From assembly GCA_964371745.1 (NCBI GenBank), contig CAYJNS010000024.1, forward strand, positions 1 to 14,464: a DNA stretch of 14,464 nucleotides, in the 5' to 3' direction. This DNA is from CAKOSP01 sp964371745. GTDB lineage: Bacteria; Bacillota_I; Bacilli_A; RF39; UBA660. Made by a program: the position numbers and the translations under genes. Shown in pieces: positions 7,351 through 14,464 of the stretch (position 1 is its first letter; each line of letters starts with the position of its first letter). The notes beneath the pieces were generated by a model that worked only from the letters and a program-made list of their open reading frames with translations, made no database searches and had not been told where the DNA came from.

Positions 7351-7571
7351 GTTTTTTCTCCTTTTTTAAAAATAAAAATCCTATGATATAAGGACGAAAT
7401 TTTTTCCGTGGTACCACCTTATTTCATAGGACTCTATGCACTTTTTTCTTTAACGCAGAATATACGTTTATTTTTACATTTGATGTCTTCATTATATATT
7501 TTTTATTAGTTTACACCAAACACTAACTCTCTTAAAAAAAACACCTAATTACTCCTTCAAATAAATAATAT
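7351..7571 (-). promoter_or_regulatory. T-box riboswitch leader of aspS (specifier GAC, Asp)
   Basis: This leader occupies most of the gene-free stretch 7351-7679. Uncharged tRNA-Asp is expected to pair with it and prevent termination. On the minus strand the stem I base is ATTTGA (7562-7557) with TCAAAT (7483-7478). The specifier loop has AGTA on the 5' side opposite GAA on the 3' side (the loop-E motif), directly followed by specifier codon GAC (7487-7485) and a purine. Apical elements AAGAGAG and TTTGGTGT follow the AG-bulge and distal-loop pattern. A small stem III is formed by AACGTA (7468-7463) and TGCGTT (7457-7452). The T-box AAGGTGGTACCACGG (7420-7406) carries the tRNA-end-binding TGGT bulge, which overlaps the terminator in mutually exclusive pairing. 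The variable base is T where C would best match the G73 of tRNA-Asp. Confidence 0.95.
7366..7430 (-). terminator. T-box-controlled intrinsic terminator before aspS
   Basis: CCTATGAAATAAGG (7430-7417) pairs with CCTTATATCATAGG (7393-7380): 13 of 14 positions pair, with one A-A mismatch, enclosing the T-box sequence. The stem is followed by ATTTTTATTTTT. The 5' arm shares its AAGG with the antiterminator, so termination and antitermination exclude each other. Confidence 0.92.
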
Positions 7572-7577
7572 ATTAAT

Positions 7578-7606
7578 ATTTTACATAATTTTTTGTTATT
7601 TGTCAA
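7578..7606 (-). promoter_or_regulatory. Sigma-A-type promoter for the aspS T-box transcript
   Basis: A perfect TTGACA (7606-7601), a 17-nt spacer and TAAAAT (7583-7578) on the minus strand place initiation near 7571, a few bases before stem I of the T-box. This spacing supports both calls. Confidence 0.85.
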
Positions 7607-7654
7607 TTTTTACTGTTTATTGATAGTGTAAAATAGTCTTGAAATTAGATATAC

Positions 7655-7680
7655 AAAAAGGAAATCCTATTTCTAGATTT
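7655..7680 (-). terminator. Weak hairpin after topA
   Basis: On the minus strand AAATCT and GGATTT can form a 6-bp stem (one G-T pair) starting at the last base of the topA stop codon, with a 7-nt loop, followed by CC and five Ts. It is short, so partial readthrough into the aspS promoter region is possible. Confidence 0.35.
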
Positions 7681-9707
7681 TACTCTTTTTCTTCTTTATC
7701 ACATTCAGGACAAACTTCACTATCGTTTTTTATAACTAAATTGCTTTTACATTTATCACATTTTTTATCAATCGGTAGATACCAAGAAGCATATTTACAT
7801 TTCGGGAATTTATTACATCCCCAAAAAACTTTACCTTTTTTTGTTGTTCTTTCTACTATTTTACCATCACAATTTGGACAATCAAGTACTTCTTTTACTT
7901 CTTTTTGTTCTTTTTTTATATATTTACACTCTGGATATGTAGAACACGCTACAAATTCTCCGTATCTTCCTTTTCTAATAACTAGTGGATTACCACACTC
8001 AGGGCAAACTTCACCAGTTTCTTCAGCAGGCTTTTTCTCCATTTCAGTAAAAGCTTTTTTTACAAGAGGTTCAAACTCTTCATAAAACTCTTTTAGTATT
8101 TTAATATTATTTTCTTTAGCCTCGGCAATTAAATCTAAATCAGACTCCATTTTAGCAGTATAATCAACATTTATTATACTAGAGAAAAATTCTTGCAACT
8201 TATCAGTTGTTTCAAAACCTGTTTCTGTTGGAATAAACTTTTTATCTACTAACGATGCATAACCTCTTTCTTTAATTGTATAAATTATAGTTGCGTAGGT
8301 ACTAGGTCTTCCTATACCAAGTTTTTCAAGTTCTTTAATTAAGCTTGACTCATTAAATCTAGGCAATGGTTTAGTAAAATGCTGTATTTTTTCAATAGAT
8401 TCACTTTCAATTTTTTGATTTAATAAATTAGTAAAATCAGGTAATATTACATCTTCTTGATCTTCATATTTAGCATATACTTTTAAATACCCATCAAATA
8501 CTAATACACTTCCAGTTGTTTTAAATTTATAATCATTATTATCAAATATTATAGTTGTAGTTTTAAGACGAGCATCTTTCATAAGTGACGCTAAAGTTCT
8601 ATAATAAATTAAAGAATATAATTTTAATTCATCAGCACTTAAATACTTTTCAAGCGATGAGGGAGTTCTATAAATGCTTGTTGGTCTAATACCTTCATGA
8701 GCATCTTGCATATTTTCATTTTTCTTACCTTTTTTTACATAGCCTAGATAATCATCACCATATTCTTTTTTTATGTACGAAAAAGTTTCTGCTACAAAGC
8801 TCTCAGATAATCTAACACTATCAGTACGCATATAAGTAATAAGACCTGTAGTTTCAGAACCAACATTCATACCTTCATAAAGTTTTTGAGCAACACTCAT
8901 TGTTTTACTCGGGGCAAAACCTATTTTAGCTGATGCCGTTTGTTGCAGGGTTGATGTTTTAAATGCTTCTCTAGCAGATTTATTTTTATCTTTTTCTGTA
9001 ACAGACTCAACTAAAAACTCTTTATCTAAAGCAGCAAGTACTTTATCAGCCTCTTCTTCATTTGATATTTTTATATCTTCAGTTTTATATTTATCAAGTG
9101 TAGCTTTAAATTCTTTAAATATTGCATCTATTGTCCAGTATTCTTCTGGAATAAAAGCTAAGATTTCTCTTTCTCTATCTACAATCAGTTTTAAGGCAAC
9201 GCTCTGTACACGCCCTGCAGATTTACCAGAAGTTTTACTTTGCATAAGTTTAGATAATCTAAAACCAATAATTCTATCTAAAAATCTTCTTGTTTCACCA
9301 CTTTTAACTAAATCCATATCTATTTGTCCAGTATTTTCCATAGCCTCTTTTACTACTTTTTGAGTTATTTCGTTAAATACTACACGTTTATAGTTAGTTT
9401 TATTTATATCAAGTTCATCATATAAATGCCAAGAGATAGTTTCTCCTTCGCGGTCTGGGTCTGTTGCTAAAAATACAGTATCAGCTTCTTTAACGTCTTT
9501 TTTAAGCGCTGTTACATCTTTTTTCTTTCCTTTTATAATTTCATATGTAGGAGTAAACTCACCCTCTACATCTATTCCTAAACCATATTTTCCTTTAGTA
9601 GATAAATCTCTAATATGACCTTTACTTGATACAACTTTAAATTCTTTTCCTAAATATTTTTCAATTGTTTTACACTTAGCGGGTGATTCCACTATTACTA
9701 AGTTCAT
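7680..9707 (-). CDS. topA: DNA topoisomerase I (type IA)
   Basis: This type IA topoisomerase relaxes negative supercoils by single-strand passage. It has 675 residues from the ATG of MNLVIVESPAKCKTIEKYLG; GTGAGG (9719-9714) lies 6 nt before this ATG, whereas an upstream in-frame ATG six codons earlier has no such site. The TOPRIM domain (about 1-110) has Glu7, SSKGHIRDL and the metal-binding DPDRE (Asp83, Asp85, Glu87). The catalytic Tyr is Tyr292 in GLITYMRTDS. The C-terminus carries three four-cysteine zinc-ribbon units: CPEC...CSTYPEC, CPNC...CNKFPKC and a shorter CDKC...CPEC that lacks the usual F-x-x-C spacing. The start lies 32 nt inside the end of the LTA-synthase-like gene, indicating co-transcription and possible coupling. 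In Bacillus topA follows dprA; no dprA is present here. Confidence 0.96.
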   Translation of the reverse strand: MNLVIVESPAKCKTIEKYLGKEFKVVSSKGHIRDLSTKGKYGLGIDVEGEFTPTYEIIKGKKKDVTALKKDVKEADTVFLATDPDREGETISWHLYDELDINKTNYKRVVFNEITQKVVKEAMENTGQIDMDLVKSGETRRFLDRIIGFRLSKLMQSKTSGKSAGRVQSVALKLIVDREREILAFIPEEYWTIDAIFKEFKATLDKYKTEDIKISNEEEADKVLAALDKEFLVESVTEKDKNKSAREAFKTSTLQQTASAKIGFAPSKTMSVAQKLYEGMNVGSETTGLITYMRTDSVRLSESFVAETFSYIKKEYGDDYLGYVKKGKKNENMQDAHEGIRPTSIYRTPSSLEKYLSADELKLYSLIYYRTLASLMKDARLKTTTIIFDNNDYKFKTTGSVLVFDGYLKVYAKYEDQEDVILPDFTNLLNQKIESESIEKIQHFTKPLPRFNESSLIKELEKLGIGRPSTYATIIYTIKERGYASLVDKKFIPTETGFETTDKLQEFFSSIINVDYTAKMESDLDLIAEAKENNIKILKEFYEEFEPLVKKAFTEMEKKPAEETGEVCPECGNPLVIRKGRYGEFVACSTYPECKYIKKEQKEVKEVLDCPNCDGKIVERTTKKGKVFWGCNKFPKCKYASWYLPIDKKCDKCKSNLVIKNDSEVCPECDKEEKE

Positions 9708-11739
9708 TAATTTCCTCACTTTCATTATTTGCTAATATTTTTTCTTCTTCTAAATTTTCACCTAAATAATTAAAATAATCTGTTTTAATAATTATTTCAC
9801 TAATTTTTATATCATTACTAATTTTAGTATTAATATAAAAAAGTTCTTCTTCAGTATATTCAGAGCTAGTAAAATAAGTTATTTTTCCAGTTGGAGCATC
9901 ATAATAAGCTAGTTCATTTTTCCATGAACCATCTGAATAAACAGCCCTAGACTCATATTCTTCACTATATAGATCAGTTCCAAAATATAGTCTTGGGTCA
10001 TAATCTAAGTTAAACATATTTGCAATCGTAGGTGTTATATTCATAAATGTAGTATAATCCTTTTTCACTTCTTTTTCAAGTCCTAAGTTATAAATTACCA
10101 TTGGAACTTTATCTGCTTCATAGTCATCAAAACTTCTATTTAACATTTCGCTCATTTCATCTTCATCAAGTCCATAAGGATAATGATCTCCATAAGCTAC
10201 TATTACAGTATCTTCTAAAATACCTTCTTTTTCAAGCCTTTCTAAAAGCACACCAAATAAATCATCAGTAACTTTTAATTTAGACATATAATTTTTCATT
10301 TCATCTGATACACTTAAATTTTCAAATAAATCAGCATACATTAAAGATTCATTATTATCTTGAGTATAAGGTTGATGTGCTGATACCGTTGTAAGCCATA
10401 AAGAAAAATTTTCGTTTTTAGCATTATAATCTTTAAACATAATATCCATCGCAGATAATGCAAATTCATAATCAGATGCCCAGTCTTTATACTCACTAGA
10501 ATATTCAATATTTAAATCTTGTACTCCATAATACTTATGCGAACCTAAATTTGGATGTATAGTTTCTCTATAGTAATAACCTTCTGTATAATCGTGCATA
10601 GATACTACATTATAGTTTTGATCACTAAATAAATTAAATACACTTTCAGGATAAACATTATATTTATATTCATTTGATGAACACATATTATATATTGAAT
10701 ATATACTTGTAATTCCACTAAATTCATTATTCATAGTTGGACAACTATTTCTTGGCGAATAATTATTTTCATAATAATGACCATTTTCTAAAAGCTTTGC
10801 AAAGTTTGGATAATATTGTTCATATAAAATAATATCGTTAACAGATTCCATCATTACAAATATTACATTTTTACCTTCAAATATACCGGTATATTCATTT
10901 GTATCACTAATCGGGTTATTAAGTAAGTAATTGTTAACCATTTTATATTTTTCATCTGTTTCATTTTCTGTTAAAGCTATCCATTTAGAATCATCAAATT
11001 CTCTAGATATAACTTCATCTTTTTCATCTTTTTCAATATTAATAATTTCAGTTTTAATTTCATGATCAAATAACTTATTATTTACATCTGTATATAAAAA
11101 ACCTATTATTCCAAAGTTTGCTACAGATGTTGTAGGTGATGTACTTGAATAAAATAACTCTTCCAAATTAGTAGTTTGATTAGTGCCTTTCATAAATTTT
11201 AAATGAAGGGTTTGTTCATAGATGAAATTAAATACAAATATAAGCATAATTGTTATTGATATTTTATAAAAATTAGTTTTAAAATTAGATAATTTTGGAA
11301 TATTAATTTTATTTTCAAAAAATATCATATGTATAATAATTGTAATTACTGGTACAAAAATAGTTAAATACAATAAAGGTATTGATTTAATAAAATCAAA
11401 TATATAATCTGTTACAGCACCTAACTGGCTAGCTGCATTAAATGATGCATATACACCTAAAAAGTTATAAAAACCTAATTGAAAAAAAGCATATAGTGAA
11501 AAAATAAATATAGAAACTAATAAAACAATTTTATTTATTTTACTAGACATAAAAGAAGTTATTAAACCTACTAATAACCCTATAATAATACTTGAAATAA
11601 ATATTCTAAAAGTAATCCATGATATTAAATCATAACCACCTAGTAATTTAAATATGACTTCTATAGAAAAAACACCAATAAAACATAAAACAAAATTTTT
11701 AAACATCACACTTTTAATAATTTTTCTTAATTTTAACAT
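9676..11739 (-). CDS. LTA-synthase-family membrane phosphotransferase (sulfatase fold)
   Basis: This 687-residue polytopic membrane enzyme has five predicted transmembrane helices in the first 175 residues (about 13-33, 41-62, 69-90, 120-142 and 157-175) and an extracellular alkaline-phosphatase-superfamily domain (about 288-620). By comparison with S. aureus LtaS, the expected catalytic and metal residues are present: Glu298 (FVMMES), nucleophile Thr335 (CPTMNNEF, aligned with GKTSDAEF), His455 (SAHQPY) and Asp518-His519 (YGDHY). Such enzymes transfer glycerol-phosphate from phosphatidylglycerol to a glycolipid or similar acceptor; the exact substrate is inferred only. The linker and C-terminus are strongly acidic. 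A GAGATG-type weak ribosome binding site precedes the ATG. It has its own promoter and its last 32 nt overlap topA. The symbol ltaS is not assigned because close relatives differ in substrate. Confidence 0.88.
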   Translation of the reverse strand: MLKLRKIIKSVMFKNFVLCFIGVFSIEVIFKLLGGYDLISWITFRIFISSIIIGLLVGLITSFMSSKINKIVLLVSIFIFSLYAFFQLGFYNFLGVYASFNAASQLGAVTDYIFDFIKSIPLLYLTIFVPVITIIIHMIFFENKINIPKLSNFKTNFYKISITIMLIFVFNFIYEQTLHLKFMKGTNQTTNLEELFYSSTSPTTSVANFGIIGFLYTDVNNKLFDHEIKTEIINIEKDEKDEVISREFDDSKWIALTENETDEKYKMVNNYLLNNPISDTNEYTGIFEGKNVIFVMMESVNDIILYEQYYPNFAKLLENGHYYENNYSPRNSCPTMNNEFSGITSIYSIYNMCSSNEYKYNVYPESVFNLFSDQNYNVVSMHDYTEGYYYRETIHPNLGSHKYYGVQDLNIEYSSEYKDWASDYEFALSAMDIMFKDYNAKNENFSLWLTTVSAHQPYTQDNNESLMYADLFENLSVSDEMKNYMSKLKVTDDLFGVLLERLEKEGILEDTVIVAYGDHYPYGLDEDEMSEMLNRSFDDYEADKVPMVIYNLGLEKEVKKDYTTFMNITPTIANMFNLDYDPRLYFGTDLYSEEYESRAVYSDGSWKNELAYYDAPTGKITYFTSSEYTEEELFYINTKISNDIKISEIIIKTDYFNYLGENLEEEKILANNESEEINELSNSGITR

Positions 11740-11789
11740 TTTTCATCTCTTTCTATAATATAGATATTAAATCCATCCACTAGTTTTAA

Positions 11790-11819
11790 AGTATAACATA
11801 TATTATATATTCTAATCAA
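11790..11819 (-). promoter_or_regulatory. Sigma-A-type promoter for the LTA-synthase-like gene and topA
   Basis: On the minus strand TTGATT (11819-11814) is followed by TATACT (11795-11790) with an 18-nt spacer (or TTATAC with 17). The predicted leader is about 45 nt. The rest of the 108-nt gap between rnhB and this gene has no convincing terminator hairpin, so readthrough from the rbgA-rnhB unit is possible. Confidence 0.65.
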
Positions 11820-11847
11820 TATAATTTGACGTAACTTTACACTATTT

Positions 11848-12465
11848 TTATAAACTTTCCCTACTTTTCATAAACATAACTGGTTTAAAAGTTTTTCTAT
11901 ATTCACTAAAAATTCCAAACTCGTTTATAGCTTCAATATGTTTTTTAGTAGGATATCCTTTATGTGATTTATACCCATATTCTGGATACTTTTCATCAAG
12001 CTCATACATAATTTTATCTCTAGTTACTTTGGCAAGCACTGATGCAGCAGCAATAGTTATACTTTTAGCATCTCCTTTTATTATATGCATAGAGTTATCT
12101 TTTTTGAGCGGCATAGCATCAGTTAATATATAATCTGGTACTATACTCATATTATCAATAGCAATATTCATAGCAAGTCTACTTGCTTCATATATGTTAA
12201 TTTCATCTATTTTTTTAGAATCCACTATACCTATACCATAACTTATTGCATCTTTTTTTATTATATCAAAATATATATTTCTTTTCTTTTCGCTTAATTT
12301 TTTTGAATCATTAAGACCCTCTAGTTTATAGTTTTTAGGAAGTATTACTGCAGCAGCAACTACAGGGCCTACTAAAGGTCCCCTCCCCGCTTCATCACAG
12401 CCTGCAATAAGTTTAAATCCTTTTTTATATAAATCCTTTTCATATAAAAGCATATCTATTTCCAT
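11848..12465 (-). CDS. rnhB: Ribonuclease HII
   Basis: RNase HII cleaves the RNA strand of RNA-DNA hybrids and incises at single ribonucleotides misincorporated in DNA, starting ribonucleotide excision repair. The 205-residue length is normal. The catalytic carboxylates are visible by spacing: Asp24-Glu25 in GCDEAGRGPLVGPVV, Asp116 in ILTDAM and Asp132 in IIKGDAKS. The following IAAASVLAKVTRD and the GYKSHKGYPTKKH segment (the HII-specific tyrosine-bearing region) complete the signature. The ATG overlaps the last 10 nt of rbgA (ATGGAAATAG), and GGAG lies upstream within rbgA; a second ATG four codons in is possible but farther from this site. The rbgA-rnhB order is conserved in Bacillota. Confidence 0.96.
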   Translation of the reverse strand: MEIDMLLYEKDLYKKGFKLIAGCDEAGRGPLVGPVVAAAVILPKNYKLEGLNDSKKLSEKKRNIYFDIIKKDAISYGIGIVDSKKIDEINIYEASRLAMNIAIDNMSIVPDYILTDAMPLKKDNSMHIIKGDAKSITIAAASVLAKVTRDKIMYELDEKYPEYGYKSHKGYPTKKHIEAINEFGIFSEYRKTFKPVMFMKSRESL

Positions 12466-13370
12466 CTATCGAATGTTACTCCTTTTATTTTACCACTAGC
12501 TATATCATTATATATTTTTTCACTTACTCTATCATAATCTACTTCACCTGATCTAAATGCACCTATAGTTTTACCTATTTTTTCAAATGCATCTAATATA
12601 TCCATATCAATATCTAATTTATATTTTTCTTTTAAAGTATCAGGATAATAATCATTTAATGTTTTTAGTATATGACTAGCTATATCAAACATATTTAAAA
12701 TATCACTTTTAATCGCAGTAGTACTAGCTAAGTTAAGTGCTACTTTTTCATCTTCAAATTTAGGCCATAAAATACCTGGTGTATCTAGAAGTAATAAATT
12801 AGTACTAGTTTTAAGCCAGTTTATTTGTTTAGTAACACCTGGTTTATTACCAGTTCCAGCTACTTTTTTACCAGCTAAATTATTTATTAATGTACTTTTT
12901 CCAGCATTTGGAACACCAATTACTAAAGCTTTTATTTCTTTTTCATTAAGTCCTTTTTCTAATCTTTTTTCTTGAATATCACTAGTTAATTCATTTGCTA
13001 AATCAAATAATTTTTTATAATCTTTATTATTAGTTAAATCCATCAAAAGAGTTGGAATCTCCTTTTTCTTATAAAACTCTATCCACTTATTAGTCTCATT
13101 TATATCACATAAATCTTTTTTAGTCATAACAAGTATTCTTTTTTTAGTTCTTACTATATCATCTATATCTACTATTTTAGATGAAAATGGTATTCTAGAA
13201 TCAACCACTTCAAAAATTATATCAATTAACTTTATATTATCTTTAATTTGTCTTTTAGTTTTAGCCATATGACCAGGATACCAGTTTATATTAACTTTAT
13301 TTAAGTTTTCACTTACCTCTGTATTTTCCATATTTTCTTTTCTTAGTTTTCTTTTTTGATACATATCCAT
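12456..13370 (-). CDS. rbgA: Ribosome biogenesis GTPase RbgA (YlqF)
   Basis: RbgA is a circularly permuted GTPase that acts late in 50S subunit assembly. The permuted motif order is clear in the 304-residue protein: NINWYPGHMAKTKRQI (28-43, the family's N-terminal signature), VVDSRIPFSS, G4 TKKD (83-86), G1 GVPNAGKST (152-160), KPGVTK (G2 Thr180) and G3 DTPG (196-199), then a helical C-terminal RNA-binding domain. Compared with the B. subtilis protein it has about 25 extra, charged residues before the PGHMAK signature. The chosen ATG is supported by a strong AAGGAGG embedded in the last codons of the hydrolase gene, 2 nt upstream; the ATG two codons later is equally possible. It is translationally coupled to rnhB downstream. 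Confidence 0.95.
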   Translation of the reverse strand: MDMYQKRKLRKENMENTEVSENLNKVNINWYPGHMAKTKRQIKDNIKLIDIIFEVVDSRIPFSSKIVDIDDIVRTKKRILVMTKKDLCDINETNKWIEFYKKKEIPTLLMDLTNNKDYKKLFDLANELTSDIQEKRLEKGLNEKEIKALVIGVPNAGKSTLINNLAGKKVAGTGNKPGVTKQINWLKTSTNLLLLDTPGILWPKFEDEKVALNLASTTAIKSDILNMFDIASHILKTLNDYYPDTLKEKYKLDIDMDILDAFEKIGKTIGAFRSGEVDYDRVSEKIYNDIASGKIKGVTFDRWK

Positions 13371-13372
13371 AA

Positions 13373-14248
13373 TTATTTACCTCCTTGGTTTTCTTCATTA
13401 TACCATTTTTTTAAAAAATCTATTATTTTTATAGAAAGTATATTTAATTTCTCTTCTGATATATTTGATAGTCCATGTCCTACATCTTTTAACTCTATAT
13501 ACTCAGCATCATTGCCACTTTCAATTAATTTCATATATAATTTTTTTGAATGTATAATAGGAACTATATTATCAATAGTACCATGTATAATTAAAGTTGG
13601 TGGACAATTTTTATGTGTGTTATATATTGGAGTATAAGAATTTATTTTTTCTTTTTCATTTGTGTTTATAATTAAATTTTTCCCTAATAAAATGTTTGCC
13701 TTTTCTATATAATTTTTATCGTTTTTAATTAAATCATAAAAACTAGATGATGCATTTAGGTCAATAACATAATTCACTTTAGATGAATATGATGCTAATT
13801 CATTTTCATCTTTAAACTTTTCATCTTCTGTGTACGCTGCAACCAAAGCTAAATCACCACCAGCAGATGAACCCCATATTCCTATATTATTAATATCTAA
13901 TTTATATTTATTTGCATTTTTATATACCCATCTAATAGAATCTTTAACATCAATGATATTTTGAGGAAAGACTTTATTTCCATCACATATCGTATATGAA
14001 ACTGCAATTATTGAGTACCCATTATTTAAAATATTTTGAACTATAGTGTTTCTTTCATTTTTTACTAATGAAGATTTATCACATTTGCAAAATGCACCTC
14101 CTGGTACATAAATAATGACAGGATTTTTTTTGAATTTTGTTTGAGGAGGACAAATAATATCTAAGGTCAAATTTTCTTCTTCGATTTTTTTATATATAAT
14201 ATTTTCATAAGTAATCATTTCCTTATAAGATTTTTTTTCAAAATTCAT
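13373..14248 (-). CDS. Alpha/beta hydrolase, esterase/lipase-like (BD-FAE type)
   Basis: The protein is a 291-residue cytoplasmic alpha/beta hydrolase with no signal peptide. The fold is shown by the oxyanion-hole strand VIIYVPGGAF (about 44-53, PGG in place of the usual HGG), the nucleophile elbow IGIWGSSAGGDLAL with Ser128, the acid Asp226 in LIIHGTIDNIVP and the base His258 in VGHGLS, so the full triad is present. This arrangement matches the BD-FAE and Aes-like carboxylesterases; the substrate, possibly an acetylated or acylated small molecule or sugar, cannot be told from sequence. A GAGGAG site, formed by the last codons of the preceding gene, lies shortly before the ATG. The stop is 2 nt from rbgA, whose ribosome binding site it contains. 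This gene is not part of the usual rbgA neighbourhood in Bacillus, so local rearrangement is likely. Confidence 0.85.
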   Translation of the reverse strand: MNFEKKSYKEMITYENIIYKKIEEENLTLDIICPPQTKFKKNPVIIYVPGGAFCKCDKSSLVKNERNTIVQNILNNGYSIIAVSYTICDGNKVFPQNIIDVKDSIRWVYKNANKYKLDINNIGIWGSSAGGDLALVAAYTEDEKFKDENELASYSSKVNYVIDLNASSSFYDLIKNDKNYIEKANILLGKNLIINTNEKEKINSYTPIYNTHKNCPPTLIIHGTIDNIVPIIHSKKLYMKLIESGNDAEYIELKDVGHGLSNISEEKLNILSIKIIDFLKKWYNEENQGGK

Positions 14249-14252
14249 CTTA

Positions 14253-14464
14253 TTACTCCTCTATATCTAAATGTAAATTTATGTCTTCTTCTGTTGGTAA
14301 TTTTTCTAATATATCACTTGGAATTAATTTAGATATTTCATATGAGCTTATACCTATTGGTTTATTTATATCTTTAAGTGCATATTGAGCTGAAATTTTA
14401 TCTTTTTCGCGACATAAAATTATACCTATTGAAGGATTATCTAATTCACTTTTAACTAAATCAT
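14253..14464 (-). CDS. DUF1016/YhcG-family PDDEXK nuclease-like protein, C-terminal fragment (cut by right edge)
   Basis: Only the last 69 residues are visible. They read DNPSIGIILCREKDK, then AQYALKDINKPIGISSYE, then LPSD-like and EKLPTEEDIN, ending in two Glu. This order (DNP-x-IG-x-LLC-x-x-KD, YAL, KPIG-x-x-Y, LP-x-EE) is the C-terminal part of the DUF1016/YhcG proteins, which carry a PDDEXK nuclease-like domain; the catalytic D...E-x-K core would lie just upstream and is mostly outside. The family is patchily distributed and often found near restriction or mobile genes; its role is not well established. The stop is 4 nt before the hydrolase start and its final codons form that gene's ribosome binding site, so they are co-transcribed. 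Whether the gene is intact cannot be judged. Confidence 0.75.
   Translation of the reverse strand, partial: DLVKSELDNPSIGIILCREKDKISAQYALKDINKPIGISSYEISKLIPSDILEKLPTEEDINLHLDIEE

Noticed and set aside
7639..8085. Plus-strand open frame of about 148 codons opposite topA
   Set aside because: It is antisense to the zinc-ribbon region of a clear topA, has no ribosome binding site and shows a composition expected from a complementary frame.
9708..9725. Earlier start for topA, six codons upstream
   Set aside because: The TOPRIM domain begins at MNLVIVESPAK and the GTGAGG site is placed correctly only for that ATG.
13356..13637. Plus-strand open frame of about 93 codons opposite the hydrolase
   Set aside because: It is Phe/Ile/Ser-rich, the typical complement of an AT-rich gene, and lacks a ribosome binding site; the hydrolase on the other strand has a complete catalytic triad.
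1..14464. TGA read as Trp (mycoplasma-type code)
   Set aside because: All genes are full-length under the standard bacterial code and the Trp codons I checked are TGG. The lack of TGA stops among 13 genes is compatible with AT-rich stop preference.
1..14464. CRISPR array, insertion sequence, tRNA or rRNA
   Set aside because: No regularly spaced direct repeats, transposase motifs, cloverleaf or conserved rRNA stretches were found. The many A/T runs are compositional.

Overview
The window is AT-rich DNA (coding regions heavy in A/T-ending codons, intergenic spacers mostly A/T) from a low-GC Gram-positive bacterium. Strong AAGGAGG-type ribosome binding sites, sigma-A-like promoters, a T-box riboswitch, an LTA-synthase-like protein, GatCAB and the rbgA-rnhB-topA neighbourhood all point to Bacillota. 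The reduced, very AT-rich style, and a GatA whose amidase signature reads GDSIRKP as I recall from mycoplasmas, suggest a Bacilli/Mycoplasmatota-side lineage (RF39- or Erysipelotrichia-like). The species cannot be named from this sequence. The standard bacterial code fits: Trp is TGG, and of the 13 visible stop codons 12 are TAA, one is TAG and none is TGA. A 10-N run shows this is a draft scaffold, possibly a metagenome bin.

Layout. All genes but one lie on the minus strand, so transcription runs mainly from right to left. (1) 14464-11848: the C-terminal end of a DUF1016/YhcG-type PDDEXK protein, an alpha/beta hydrolase, the ribosome-assembly GTPase RbgA and ribonuclease HII form one tightly packed, overlapping series. 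(2) 11819-7680: a separate promoter drives an LTA-synthase-like membrane phosphotransferase whose end overlaps topA (DNA topoisomerase I). (3) 7606-5622: a promoter and a complete T-box leader with an Asp (GAC) specifier control aspS, which is broken only by the assembly gap; it ends at a bidirectional terminator shared with the convergent gene. (4) 5613-3578: a divergent cluster of three unrecognised genes, a 343-residue protein on the plus strand and a 218- plus a 75-residue protein on the minus strand, with facing promoters between them. (5) 3551-1: a promoter and then hisS-gatC-gatA-gatB, with 1-nt TAATG overlaps inside gatCAB; gatB runs off the left edge.

How it fits together. The window is mainly translation: two aminoacyl-tRNA synthetases, the tRNA-dependent amidotransferase that repairs mischarged tRNA, and a 50S maturation GTPase. 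Genome maintenance (RNase HII, topoisomerase I) and envelope polymer synthesis (LTA-synthase-like enzyme) are also present. AspRS production is set by the charging state of tRNA-Asp through the T-box; HisRS and GatCAB are co-transcribed from a promoter with no T-box. I see no CRISPR array, IS element, tRNA, rRNA or evident novel defence system. The least explained part is the three-gene hypothetical cluster between aspS and hisS, in which the two divergent proteins appear to share a short N-terminal motif.
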